Assembly: GCA_007118145.1 (NCBI GenBank)
Contig: SKSD01000011.1
Location: forward strand, 1 to 39,069
Source: Halobacteriales archaeon
GTDB taxonomy: Archaea > Halobacteriota > Halobacteria > Halobacteriales > SKSH01
Reading direction: 5' to 3'
DNA: 39,069 nt
Made by a program: the position numbers and the translations under genes. The notes beneath the pieces were generated by a model that did no database searches, was not told the origin of the DNA, and worked only from the letters and a program-made list of their open reading frames with translations. Shown here piece by piece: positions 26,501 to 33,636 of this stretch (its first letter is position 1; every line of letters begins with the position of its first letter).

Positions 26501-28446
26501 AAGCCTCGGAGGTAACAACCGACGATTTTGCTATCGCACCCGATCACCTCGAATTGATTGGCGGAGAGTCTGAGACAATCGAGTTCGACTTGCTTGAGGA
26601 ATTCCTTGACATTGCCTCCATCGATGTCGATCGACTGATGATCAACGGGTTGGACAAAGACGATTTATATCAGCTCTTTGAAAGCAAGCTATTAACACGT
26701 TCATCAGACGAATTTCATCCACTTCGTGATACGGCCGATCACCTGGGTATCCATAAGAAAACGTTTAGTAAGTATATCTATCGGGAACGTTTCCCGGTTG
26801 GATTGCTTCTCAAAGTATTTGATTCCAAGCAGGAGTTCCTCGAATTCGTTCCGAGAGATGTAAAGCTCACCATGAGGCATGATCGAGCCGAACTCCCGCG
26901 AATTATTCGTTTGAACGAAGGAGTTGCAGCCCTCATAGGGTTATACACAGCGGGAGGATTCGCTCGGGTCCAAGATACATCCAAGGGAACTGTCCATCAG
27001 ACAACATTCTGTGGTACAGAAGTTGAAAACCGTCATTATTTCATGGATGTACTCAGGAACGAATTTGGTGTACAACCTTATTTCGAGAATCACGCGAAAG
27101 TGACTGTTTCCGGGAGTCTTCTCCGAACGTTTATCGATACTGTACTTGATGCTGGCATTTTCGCAGAAACCAAACGAGTCCCACAGCCGATATTCGATAG
27201 TCCAGATTCGGTCGTCACCGCCTATTTGAATGGATATTTCTGCGGGAATGGGACTGTAAGGAATGACGGTTCGACTATATCAGCTACAACCATCAGTTTA
27301 GAACTCAAGGAAGATCTTATAGCGCTTCTTTCACGTCTTGGGATTCACACAACTGTATATGAGAAAAAGCCGGTTCCTCTCCATGAAAAATTCCCGGAAT
27401 TCTACGACGAGAAATCCACAAAATTGTCAGCCAAGTCCTATATTATCACGATTTCTTCAGATTATGCAACTCGTTTCGCACAGCAGGTAGGTTTTCACTT
27501 ATCGAGAAAACAAAATAATCTGAATTCACTTACAAAGCCGATAAGCCGAGCCAACGAAAGGGTTTCCGATGGTGGAAAGCGAGGATATTTTATCGATGGT
27601 ATCGAGGAAGTCGAGAAGATTGAGGCAACTAACGATTTCACTTACTGTCTGACTGTTGAAGATACTCACTCACTTGTCGCAAATAATATATCAACAAAGC
27701 AATGTGATGGTGATGAAGACTGCGTTATGCTCCTCATGGATGGTCTCCTTAACTTCAGTGAGTCATATCTCCCGTCGAATCGTGGGGGGCGGATGGACGC
27801 ACCACTGGTCCTCTCGACCCGTATCGATCCTGCAGAGATCGACGACGAGGCGCACAATATCGAGACGTCATCTGAGTATCCCCTGGAGCTCTACGAGGCT
27901 GCCGACCGATACACAGAACCCTCTGAAATCGACATCCCCCTCGCCAAGGCCGAGGTCGACGCCGGTGGTTACCCGCGCTTTGGTCACACCGATGACCCGA
28001 CGGACCTCGCCGCAGGCCCACCACTTTCTGCGTACAAGACGCTCGACTCGATGGAGGACAAGCTCAATGGCCAGCTCGAGTTAGCAAGGAAGATCCGTGC
28101 CGTCGATGAGGCGGACGTTGCAGAGCGCGTCATCGAGGGCCATTACCTCCCCGATCTACTGGGCAACCTCCGTGCGTTCGTCAGCCAGGAGACACGGTGT
28201 CGTGATTGTGAGACGAAGTTCAGGCGTGTGCCACTGACTGGTAGTTGCCCTCACTGTGGCGGCACCGTCTCGCTCACCGTGTATGAGGGGATGGTCTCGA
28301 AGTATCTCGAACCTGCCCAGCAGATTGCCGAACAGTATGACGTACGGCCGTACACCCGCCAACGCCTGGAGGTACTCGATCATTCACTCTCGAGTCTGTT
28401 CGAGGACGACACCAACAAACAGGCCGGTATCGCCGATTTCATGTGA
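23521..28446 (+). CDS. polC: DNA polymerase D large subunit (DP2) containing an intein
   Basis: This 1641-residue precursor becomes a 1133-residue extein after loss of a 508-residue intein. DP2 is the catalytic subunit of the archaeal replicative polymerase PolD, working with the small subunit DP1 (not in the window). N-extein residues 1-886 include the conserved YAGPIRSAGGTAQALSVL and a zinc cluster at about 638-690 (CPSC, CPTC, CPSC, CERC). The active site is the acidic motif directly after the intein: C1395-DGDED-C, whose Asp residues bind the catalytic metals. A last zinc module near the C-terminus reads CRDCETKFRR and CPHCGG. The ATG at 23521 overlaps the upstream PPC gene by 11 bases. 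Codon use turns AT-rich from about 25890 to 27770, centred on the intein. Confidence 0.95.
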   Translation: MQREATYHAWLEAEVDDALQVATAARASGGDPVPRVEIPIATDMADRVENLLGFDGIADRIRELEGEMSRERAALDLARAFAEGELGSFDDADARIEAAVRTAVALLTEGVVAAPIEGIDRVALEQAHDGSTFVRIWYAGPIRSAGGTAQALSVLVADYTRHLLGFDAYRPTDDEVGRLVEEIQLYERETGLQYMPTEDEIIHIAEHCPVMLDGEPTTEDEVDSYRDLDRIDTNRGRGGMCLVLAEGIAQKANKLARYVDELDEVEWPWLDELRGEGNGEEDGDTSVSRVDPDKGYLKDLIAGRPVLSHPSEPGGFRLRYGRARNHGLATAGVHPATMHLVDDFLAPGTQLKTERPGKAAGVIPTDTVDGPVVRMGDGSVRRLTDPEEVQDIRSGVVEIIDLGEYLVNVGEFVENNHPLVPGAYDRSRWALEMEAAGADLQAARDAPDVSLDDPSPARALRWAAEFDAPLHPRYTYAYHDLTVDELEMLGHLIEEGTVTEDGLTIEGSATDTLARLLVEHQHSDECCYISVWQPLVRTLGFDDDLARSWASLSGDDPLEAINEIAPFTVRPLAPTRIGARVGRPEKSESRSLNPAVHGLFPVGAAGGDRRSVEAAASFAPDRQSGRGTIEIEVNHRRCPSCETETFRARCPTCDSSTELQYTCPSCEIPVEEDESGRYVCERCDREARATRFQQLDIDGEYDRALEVVGRHRRHLELLKGVRGLTSATKTPEPLEKGILRAAHDLTVFKDGTIRYDMTDLPVTAIRPEEVGVDVDTFRELGYETDIDGEPLQYDDQVIELFPQDILLSHDAADHLFRTANFVDDLLESYYDLEPFYQLEQAEDLVGELILGLAPHTSAAVTGRIVGFTSASVGYAHPFFHAAKRRNCFHPETKIWYRNEQGEWRHESIECVVEDRIEDPQTDDFGTMVQDIEGAISVPSMNDEGEFVAKPVSAVSKHRSPDHLVRIKTRTGRSIVVTPDHEIHVSEGDEVIEKKASEVTTDDFAIAPDHLELIGGESETIEFDLLEEFLDIASIDVDRLMINGLDKDDLYQLFESKLLTRSSDEFHPLRDTADHLGIHKKTFSKYIYRERFPVGLLLKVFDSKQEFLEFVPRDVKLTMRHDRAELPRIIRLNEGVAALIGLYTAGGFARVQDTSKGTVHQTTFCGTEVENRHYFMDVLRNEFGVQPYFENHAKVTVSGSLLRTFIDTVLDAGIFAETKRVPQPIFDSPDSVVTAYLNGYFCGNGTVRNDGSTISATTISLELKEDLIALLSRLGIHTTVYEKKPVPLHEKFPEFYDEKSTKLSAKSYIITISSDYATRFAQQVGFHLSRKQNNLNSLTKPISRANERVSDGGKRGYFIDGIEEVEKIEATNDFTYCLTVEDTHSLVANNISTKQCDGDEDCVMLLMDGLLNFSESYLPSNRGGRMDAPLVLSTRIDPAEIDDEAHNIETSSEYPLELYEAADRYTEPSEIDIPLAKAEVDAGGYPRFGHTDDPTDLAAGPPLSAYKTLDSMEDKLNGQLELARKIRAVDEADVAERVIEGHYLPDLLGNLRAFVSQETRCRDCETKFRRVPLTGSCPHCGGTVSLTVYEGMVSKYLEPAQQIAEQYDVRPYTRQRLEVLDHSLSSLFEDDTNKQAGIADFM
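26179..27702 (+). other. PolD-DP2 intein with C-terminal Gln and degraded LAGLIDADG endonuclease
   Basis: The insert begins at C887 of the precursor (CFHPETKIW, block A) and ends with VANNISTKQ before the +1 Cys of the C-extein. It spans 508 residues. Block B reads VVTPDHEI with the conserved Thr91 and His94 of the intein. Block F is VEDTHSLVANN. The final residues are Lys-Gln where most inteins have His-Asn. Gln at this site is known in the Pyrococcus abyssi DP2 intein. The endonuclease motifs are LIGLYTAGG (intein 252-260) and LNGYFCGNG (350-358): the acidic residue expected at position 8 is Gly259 and Asn357, so cleavage should be lost. The composition is far more AT-rich than the extein, as expected for a horizontally mobile insert. 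Confidence 0.93.
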
Positions 28447-28486
28447 TCGTGCGCAGGCTTTTCCCCGTGGCGTGCGATGTTTCCAC

Positions 28487-28777
28487 ATGGTCGATGAGCA
28501 TCACCTGAGCATCGGCGAAGGTGTCTACACGGAGGGTGGTGACCGCATCGGCACGGTCGTCGATATCGGTGACAAGGGGATCACGATCAAGCCAGATGAG
28601 GCCACGAAGACGGAGACCAGTCGTGGACGTGACGAGCGCCACCTCGGTTATGGCGAGGCCGAGTTGATGTGGCGGTGTGGGACGTGTGGCGAGGTAGGCC
28701 GTATCGAGTCGATGCCGGATAGCTGTCCGGGATGCGGCGCAGGTAAAGAGGAGTTATATTACTGGCTGGAGGATTAA
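28487..28777 (+). CDS. Rubredoxin-like zinc/iron protein, DUF7130-like
   Basis: This 96-residue protein has an N-terminal PRC-barrel-like strand region (VYTEGGDRIGTVVDI, about residues 13-27) and a C-terminal rubredoxin-type knuckle pair: C64/C67 in CGTC and C80/C83 in CPGC, followed by KEELYYWLED. A mononuclear iron or zinc would be held by the four Cys. I recognise the family as one annotated DUF7130, rubredoxin-like, in haloarchaea. It could carry electrons or simply be structural zinc. It starts 40 bases after the polC stop and precedes panE by 10 bases on the same strand, so it belongs to that transcript. Confidence 0.75.
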   Translation: MVDEHHLSIGEGVYTEGGDRIGTVVDIGDKGITIKPDEATKTETSRGRDERHLGYGEAELMWRCGTCGEVGRIESMPDSCPGCGAGKEELYYWLED

Positions 28778-28787
28778 CGCCGACTCG

Positions 28788-29681
28788 ATGGATATTGTCG
28801 TCTTCGGTGCGGGTAGTCTGGGGAGCCTCATCGGGGGCTTGCTGTCGAAGACCCATGAGGTGACATTGGTAGGGCGTCAGCCACACGTCGACCGAATCAA
28901 CGCATCTGGCCTTGCAATCACTGGGCTACGATCGGAACGGGTGAAGCCGAGGGCACAGACAGATCTTGAGGGTATCGAGGCTGACCTGGCTCTGGTGACG
29001 GTCAAGAGCTATGATACCGAGGCCGCAGCACGGGCGCTGGCTACCGCATCGATAGACACGGTCTGCTCACTACAGAACGGACTCGGCAATGAAGAGATAC
29101 TCGCAGATACACTCGACTGCCCGATCATCGCCGGGACCGCGACATACGGTGCTGATCTGACCACCCCTGGGACGGTATCGATGACGGGGGAGGGGGCGAT
29201 CACCATCGGGTTGTTCAGGGGTGGTGATCGTGAGCTACTCGAATCGATCGAAACAGCCTTCGATACAGCGGGGGTTGGCGTCGAGGTCTCTCACGAGATC
29301 AACATCACACTCTGGGAGAAACTCGTGGTCAATGCGGCGATCAACCCAGTCACCGCACTGGCACGATGTCGCAACGGATCGCTCGTCAACGATCCACTTG
29401 CATCGATCGCTGAACAAGCGGCGATAGAGGCAGTGTCGGTGGCACAGCAATCAGGTATCGACCTCGACGAGGAGGTGTCGATCGAGACGGTGTTCGAGGT
29501 CGCTCAAGTCACCGCCGATAATCGATCATCGATGCTTCAGGACGTGCTTGCCAGTCGCCGAACGGAGATCGACGCAATCAACGGGACAGTCGTCGACCGT
29601 GCGGGGACGGTTCCGGTCCCGGTCAACGAGACTCTCGCAGGGCTGCTTGTCGGTTGGGAACGTGAACACGGGATACGCTGA
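28788..29681 (+). CDS. panE: Ketopantoate reductase (2-dehydropantoate 2-reductase)
   Basis: This 297-residue enzyme reduces 2-dehydropantoate to pantoate with NAD(P)H for coenzyme A synthesis. The Rossmann motif GAGSLG is at residues 7-12. Then come VTVKSYDTE with the conserved Lys, SLQNGLGNEE, and LWEKLVVNAAINPVTAL with the catalytic Lys and the Asn pair typical of PanE. Length is normal. The start (ATG 28788) is the first codon before the Rossmann fold and lies 10 bases after the rubredoxin-like gene. In archaea pantoate is then phosphorylated by pantoate kinase, which is not in the window. Confidence 0.92.
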   Translation: MDIVVFGAGSLGSLIGGLLSKTHEVTLVGRQPHVDRINASGLAITGLRSERVKPRAQTDLEGIEADLALVTVKSYDTEAAARALATASIDTVCSLQNGLGNEEILADTLDCPIIAGTATYGADLTTPGTVSMTGEGAITIGLFRGGDRELLESIETAFDTAGVGVEVSHEINITLWEKLVVNAAINPVTALARCRNGSLVNDPLASIAEQAAIEAVSVAQQSGIDLDEEVSIETVFEVAQVTADNRSSMLQDVLASRRTEIDAINGTVVDRAGTVPVPVNETLAGLLVGWEREHGIR

Positions 29682-29685
29682 ACAG

Positions 29686-30072
29686 CTAGAATGGTGCGGC
29701 CGGCCGGTCGTCGTCTTCGTCGTCCGATTCCTCGCCCGGGAAAGACGGTGAGAGGCCGCCGCCAAGGCTACCCCCACGACCACCCTCGGTGTGGTGAGCC
29801 TGTCCGCCCATCATGCCAGTCGTGGCGTGCACCTGGGTAATCTCGGGGATTTCCTTCACCATCCGGCTCTTGATGGCCTGGATGGTCATCGGGGAGATAC
29901 CACACCCACTGCACGCCCCACCGAGGGCGATGGACACCTCACCAGTCTCGCGATTGATCTCCTGGATGGCCGCACTCCCACCGTGCATCTGTATCTGCGG
30001 GAAGTTTCGCATGAGGAACTGCCGGACGCGCTGTTCGAGGTCGTCCTCGTCTGCCTGCGGTTCTGTGCTCAT
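29686..30072 (-). CDS. NifU C-terminal domain iron-sulfur scaffold-like protein
   Basis: This 128-residue protein carries a NifU/Nfu domain at about residues 10-85: MHGGSAAIQEI, then GACSGCGISPMTIQAIKSRM with the CxxC pair that holds a transient Fe-S cluster as a dimer. After the domain comes a Gly-rich acidic tail (GGSLGGGL, EESDDEDDD). Nfu proteins carry assembled Fe-S clusters to target enzymes. The tail is not part of the usual domain and may be a halophilic solubility tail. The gene converges on panE with 4 bases between stops. A possible link to the nearby ferredoxin or the zinc/iron-type proteins is not shown. Confidence 0.88.
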   Translation of the reverse strand: MSTEPQADEDDLEQRVRQFLMRNFPQIQMHGGSAAIQEINRETGEVSIALGGACSGCGISPMTIQAIKSRMVKEIPEITQVHATTGMMGGQAHHTEGGRGGSLGGGLSPSFPGEESDDEDDDRPAAPF

Positions 30073-30119
30073 GGTTGGTGATTGGGTAGTCTCGGCCTTA
30101 GACCTTTGGTTAGTATCGA

Positions 30120-30437
30120 TTAATAGTCGAAAATGTCCTCGAGTTCATCCTCGATGGTTGCAACATATCGCTCGAGTACGTGTTCGAACTTTTCCTGATC
30201 GACGATGATCTGATTTCGAACCCTATCGAATGGTGTAGCTGGTAACTGGATCGAAAAACCGGATTGCTCGTCGAAGAAGGGTTCACTCTCATTGAGTACA
30301 AGTTGATCAATTGCGTGGACCAATTCAGAATCGTACGTATCGTTCATCTCTTCGAAGGCATTTTTGTAGGCCTTTTGCAGTTCGGTGAAGTAGTGTACGT
30401 ACTTGTCTTCGAACTTCTCCACATCCAATTCGGTCAT
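30120..30437 (-). CDS. DUF5783-like small haloarchaeal protein
   Basis: This 105-residue acidic protein has several helices and no membrane part. I recognise the sequence pattern, beginning MTELDVEKFEDKYVHYFTELQKAYKNAF and including YDSELVHAIDQLVLNESEPFF, as the haloarchaeal DUF5783 family. Its function is unknown. ATG 30437 places this conserved opening at the N-terminus, so I reject the longer open frame to 30632, whose added segment is non-conserved-looking. The gene lies 47 bases beyond the NifU-like gene on the same strand. Its upstream side opens onto the 1.4-kb AT-rich region. Confidence 0.75.
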   Translation of the reverse strand: MTELDVEKFEDKYVHYFTELQKAYKNAFEEMNDTYDSELVHAIDQLVLNESEPFFDEQSGFSIQLPATPFDRVRNQIIVDQEKFEHVLERYVATIEDELEDIFDY

Positions 30438-30451
30438 TGGGACGATATGCA

Positions 30452-30490
30452 CCCTCGACCGGCCTAAACCCGACGGTAAGCCGTCGAGGG
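30452..30490. repeat. Nested inverted repeat upstream of the DUF5783-like gene
   Basis: CCCTCGAC (30452-30459) pairs with GTCGAGGG (30483-30490), eight bases, and inside it CGACGG (30471-30476) pairs with CCGTCG (30481-30486) over a TAAG loop. The two pairings overlap, so they are alternatives. The site is 15-53 bases upstream of the gene, where it could control transcription, or could be the end of a mobile element. Confidence 0.45.
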
Positions 30491-31881
30491 GGGTAGAGGA
30501 GTTTCGAAGTGGGTCTTTTTGCGTGTTAATACGGCTGTATACGACAGAATCGGCTGATTTTTCAAGTATCATCGTAGCAACGGCTAACTCGGGAAGCGAT
30601 TTTCTATATAGCATTATGCAGTTTATAACCATTGGCGGAATAACCCTTAATTTTGCCTGGAACAGGTCTTATGAGGCCTCAGATGGCTATTCCCTCACCG
30701 ACCTGAATTCGCTTATGCTTAGAAATTCATAGTGATGGCTCGACCCCGATCGGATACCCTCAAGTGGTGGTTTCAGGCCGGTTCTCGAGTATTGTATAGC
30801 GTATATCGCGATACAGAACCCTGGAATACATTGAATGTTGTAGCGGTTGCGAGGTAGACCTCTCTCAAATCTGGTGCCCGTTGATTGCTGAGGAGTGAGC
30901 CTCTCGATTACAACGCCTAGTGTGAGCCCTGGATTCCGTGATACGCCGTCAAAATCTAGTTCAATGTAGCACAATCTATATAAGTTATACTGTATAATGC
31001 TATATCAATTCGTCACGTGACGGTGAGAAGGTCTCCATCTCTTACACGACCCTTGACGTCACTGAGGCCAATTTCAGGGAATCGACGCCATGTGTCTGCG
31101 CCAATCGGCTCGATTATCCGTGGATGCAGGTCTGGAAAGAGCGGTTCTCATCTCATCGATGGTCTTCTAGCTGAAGTATAGTGAACAAGAAACATCATAG
31201 AAGTCCGTGAGAACTGATACGGTAGCTTCGATCTTTCTATTGTTCTAAGTAGTGGGTCGTTCCACCGATTCAGACAGCATACAGCTGTTTGGATGGCTTT
31301 CCCCTCTACTGTGTCGGTCATACGGCAGTACTGAGGTGGTTTGGCTTGTTCATGACGCTGATTTGCACACAAAGTACTTACGATAAACTCTATATTGCAA
31401 TAGGAAACTTCGGAGTTTGCACTTATTCAGATTGATGACGTGCTTGAGCTCAATTCATACACCAATCGTTCAAGCGGTATTGATGCGAGTGAATCACCGA
31501 TCTACCTACCTTTTGATTCAGTGACTGCCCTTTTGTTTGATTGAGTGTCCAAAAGAAAGTCCATGAGTTGATCGTCTCTAGTGGTAGTTCTTCTTCTGAG
31601 TATCGCGATTTCCGCAATGTTGTGCTCGAGTGCACTCTTTTCAACGGATGAACAACGTATATGCTGTGAACCAACAGTCCAGTGGCTTCCCACAAAATAT
31701 ATATGATAAAGTACATACCGGGATACAGAATTGCTAGGTATACTGTATTCCACATTCCTCTGTATACTCGACAGCGGTGGTCTTGATTCCGGATTCACCG
31801 TTTCTTGAGCACTGTACTATCTACCGGATGGGGAGAATATTAACGTCCCCTCGGTATTGCCATAGGTAAGGTCGTCAACTC
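30491..31881. other. AT-rich intergenic island without a supported gene, holding repeats
   Basis: This 1.4-kb stretch is clearly AT-richer than its neighbours and I find no open frame with protein-like composition. It contains seven occurrences of ATACAG/CTGTAT (30535, 30811, 30991, 31279, 31723, 31743, 31760; about one expected). It also has a pair of inverted arms, ATATAGCATTATxCAGT (left 30606-30629, right 30985-31006 in reverse complement), and palindromes TTATACTGTATAA (30986-30998) and CGTCACGTGACG (31012-31023). A second inverted pair is ATACAG-x-TGGAATAC at 30811-30829 and its reverse at 31745-31765. It may be a decayed insertion sequence, a lost gene's promoter region or a non-coding RNA locus. 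The start of the antiporter promoter is at its right edge. Confidence 0.6.
31835..31843 (+). promoter_or_regulatory. TATA-like box of the antiporter pair
   Basis: GAATATTAA at 31835-31843 lies 39-47 bases before the ATG at 31882, so transcription would start near 31865 with a short leader. It is the best match just upstream of the operon. Confidence 0.4.
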
Positions 31882-33636
31882 ATGGTCGAACTCGCGTTGG
31901 CTGCGGATTTCGCGATCATCATCATCGCAGCGACCGCGATTGGCTTGATCGCCAGACAACTTGGCCAACCGACCATTGTTGCGTACATCATCACCGGTGT
32001 GATTCTTGGCCCAGTGCTGCTCGATGTGGTGACTGTCGAGGGTCTGGTCGATCACATGGCTGAACTCGGTCTCGGATTTTTGCTCTTCTTGCTCGGTCTG
32101 AAAATGCGACTTGAGGATATTCGGGAGATACTCGCCCCGATCAGTAACATCGCCATCGGTCAGACCGTTTTACAAACGGCACTCGCATTTCTGGTCGCAC
32201 TCCTTCTTGGATTTGGGACGGTTGAAATTCTCGTCATCGCCCTTGCGACGGTATTCGGTGCCACGCCGGTCATCGTCAAGCTTCTCACTGACAAGGACGA
32301 GGTAACGTCTCTTCCAGGAAAAATCGACATTGGTGTCCTCATCATCCAGGACATCTACCTCGTCATCATTCTCGCTCTATTCGCTGCTGATGACCTCGGT
32401 GATCCTGGACAGATCGCAACGACCCTCGTCGTGATTTTCACCATGATGGGCTTCATTTTACTCTTCTCATTGGTGTCCTCCAGATACATTCTCCCCGAGC
32501 TATTCCGGAGAATAGCAGATAACAAGGATGTCTTCCTCATCGTCGCTATCGCTTGGGCATTCTTGTTTATCGCCGTCGCTGAAACGTTCGAACTCTCCGT
32601 TGAGGTGGGTGCCTTTCTTGCCGGCATCAGTCTCGCACAGCTCCCTTACAGCAAGGAGCTTGAAGATCGCATCACGCCGATTACTGATTTTTTCATTCTC
32701 ATCTTCTTCGCAAGCATCGGCCTCCGGATCGATAGTGCAGGTGCGTTGTTTGCCTTCTGGCAGGAGGCTCTCATCGCATCGGTGGTCTTGATGATCGGCA
32801 ACTTTTGGATCATGTACTATCTCATCGATCGCGAGGGATTCAGCGTTGAGACATCTTTCCTGGGATCGATCAACATGGTTCAGGTGAGCGAGTTCTCGTT
32901 GGTCGTCGGGGCGCTAGCACTCACACAGGGGTATATCGAGGAGCCGGTGTTGGGCTATCTGACGTTGATGGCGCTCCTTACGATGACGGTATCGACGTAC
33001 ATCATCACCTACAATCATGCCATCTACGAGCGAGTCCATCCATGGTTCGAACGGTTCGAATCCGATGTCCACATCGAGGAGGTAACCGACCCATACAGAA
33101 ATCATGCCGTAGCCATCGGGTTCGACGAGATTACCGAACCTGCCCTGCCGATCCTGAAGGAGGGGTTCGATACTGTCGTGGTCATAGACCGACGGACTGA
33201 TCACATCGACGCGTTGCAAGAAGATGGCCGCTATGATGCTGTTTTCGGGGATTTTAGACATAGTGAGGTGCGCAAGGCATCGGGGCTCAAGAATGCAAAG
33301 TTCGTCTTGAGTTCAAGCGTCGAGGTTGAGGTCAATGAGGTGCTCTTGAGCGAAGTCAGCGATGATGCAATCGTCTTCGTCGAAGCAGAGCGGATTGGCG
33401 ATGCCTATCGACTGTACGATGCGGGTGCAGCTTATGTCATCATGGATACGTTTCTTGCAGCGGAACAGCTCTGTGGTTACCTTGATCTACTCTTCACCGA
33501 TGTGGAAGCGTTCGATCAGTTGATCGAGACGGAGATCAAGAAAATCCGACGGCGAAGTCGCATGGTGGATCATGAACAACACCCCTTCATTGAGCATGAT
33601 GTGGGTCTCGGCGAGGTAGGTGGTCGCGATGACTGA
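31882..33636 (+). CDS. CPA2-type cation/proton antiporter fused to a degenerate RCK domain
   Basis: This 584-residue protein has an N-terminal membrane domain of about 12 helices (residues 1-385) and a C-terminal cytoplasmic RCK/TrkA-N-like domain (about 405-550). The membrane part matches Kef/CPA2 exchangers: LIARQLGQPTIVAYIITGVILGP at the start, VFGATPVIVKLLTD, and the ion-binding motif LIIQDIYLV with a Gln-Asp pair, as in KefC-type K+/H+ exchangers. In the cytoplasmic part the nucleotide-binding motif GxGxxG is replaced: AIGFDEITEPALPIL. It thus probably does not bind NAD in the usual way. The last eight bases overlap the next gene, another antiporter of the same group, so the two are coupled and could form a heteromer. 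Confidence 0.86.
   Translation: MVELALAADFAIIIIAATAIGLIARQLGQPTIVAYIITGVILGPVLLDVVTVEGLVDHMAELGLGFLLFLLGLKMRLEDIREILAPISNIAIGQTVLQTALAFLVALLLGFGTVEILVIALATVFGATPVIVKLLTDKDEVTSLPGKIDIGVLIIQDIYLVIILALFAADDLGDPGQIATTLVVIFTMMGFILLFSLVSSRYILPELFRRIADNKDVFLIVAIAWAFLFIAVAETFELSVEVGAFLAGISLAQLPYSKELEDRITPITDFFILIFFASIGLRIDSAGALFAFWQEALIASVVLMIGNFWIMYYLIDREGFSVETSFLGSINMVQVSEFSLVVGALALTQGYIEEPVLGYLTLMALLTMTVSTYIITYNHAIYERVHPWFERFESDVHIEEVTDPYRNHAVAIGFDEITEPALPILKEGFDTVVVIDRRTDHIDALQEDGRYDAVFGDFRHSEVRKASGLKNAKFVLSSSVEVEVNEVLLSEVSDDAIVFVEAERIGDAYRLYDAGAAYVIMDTFLAAEQLCGYLDLLFTDVEAFDQLIETEIKKIRRRSRMVDHEQHPFIEHDVGLGEVGGRDD

Noticed and set aside
30264-30467. 67-codon open frame antisense to the DUF5783-like gene
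   Set aside because: It is a shadow of a recognised gene.
31148-31372. 74-codon minus-strand open frame in the AT-rich island
   Set aside because: Composition is unlike the acidic proteins of this genome, with no start context and no recognisable family. A decayed transposase was considered, but I could not match one.
31450-31798. Overlapping open frames of about 100 codons in the AT-rich island
   Set aside because: Two frames overlap in the same stretch, both rich in Ser and Tyr with scattered Cys, typical of non-coding AT-rich DNA.
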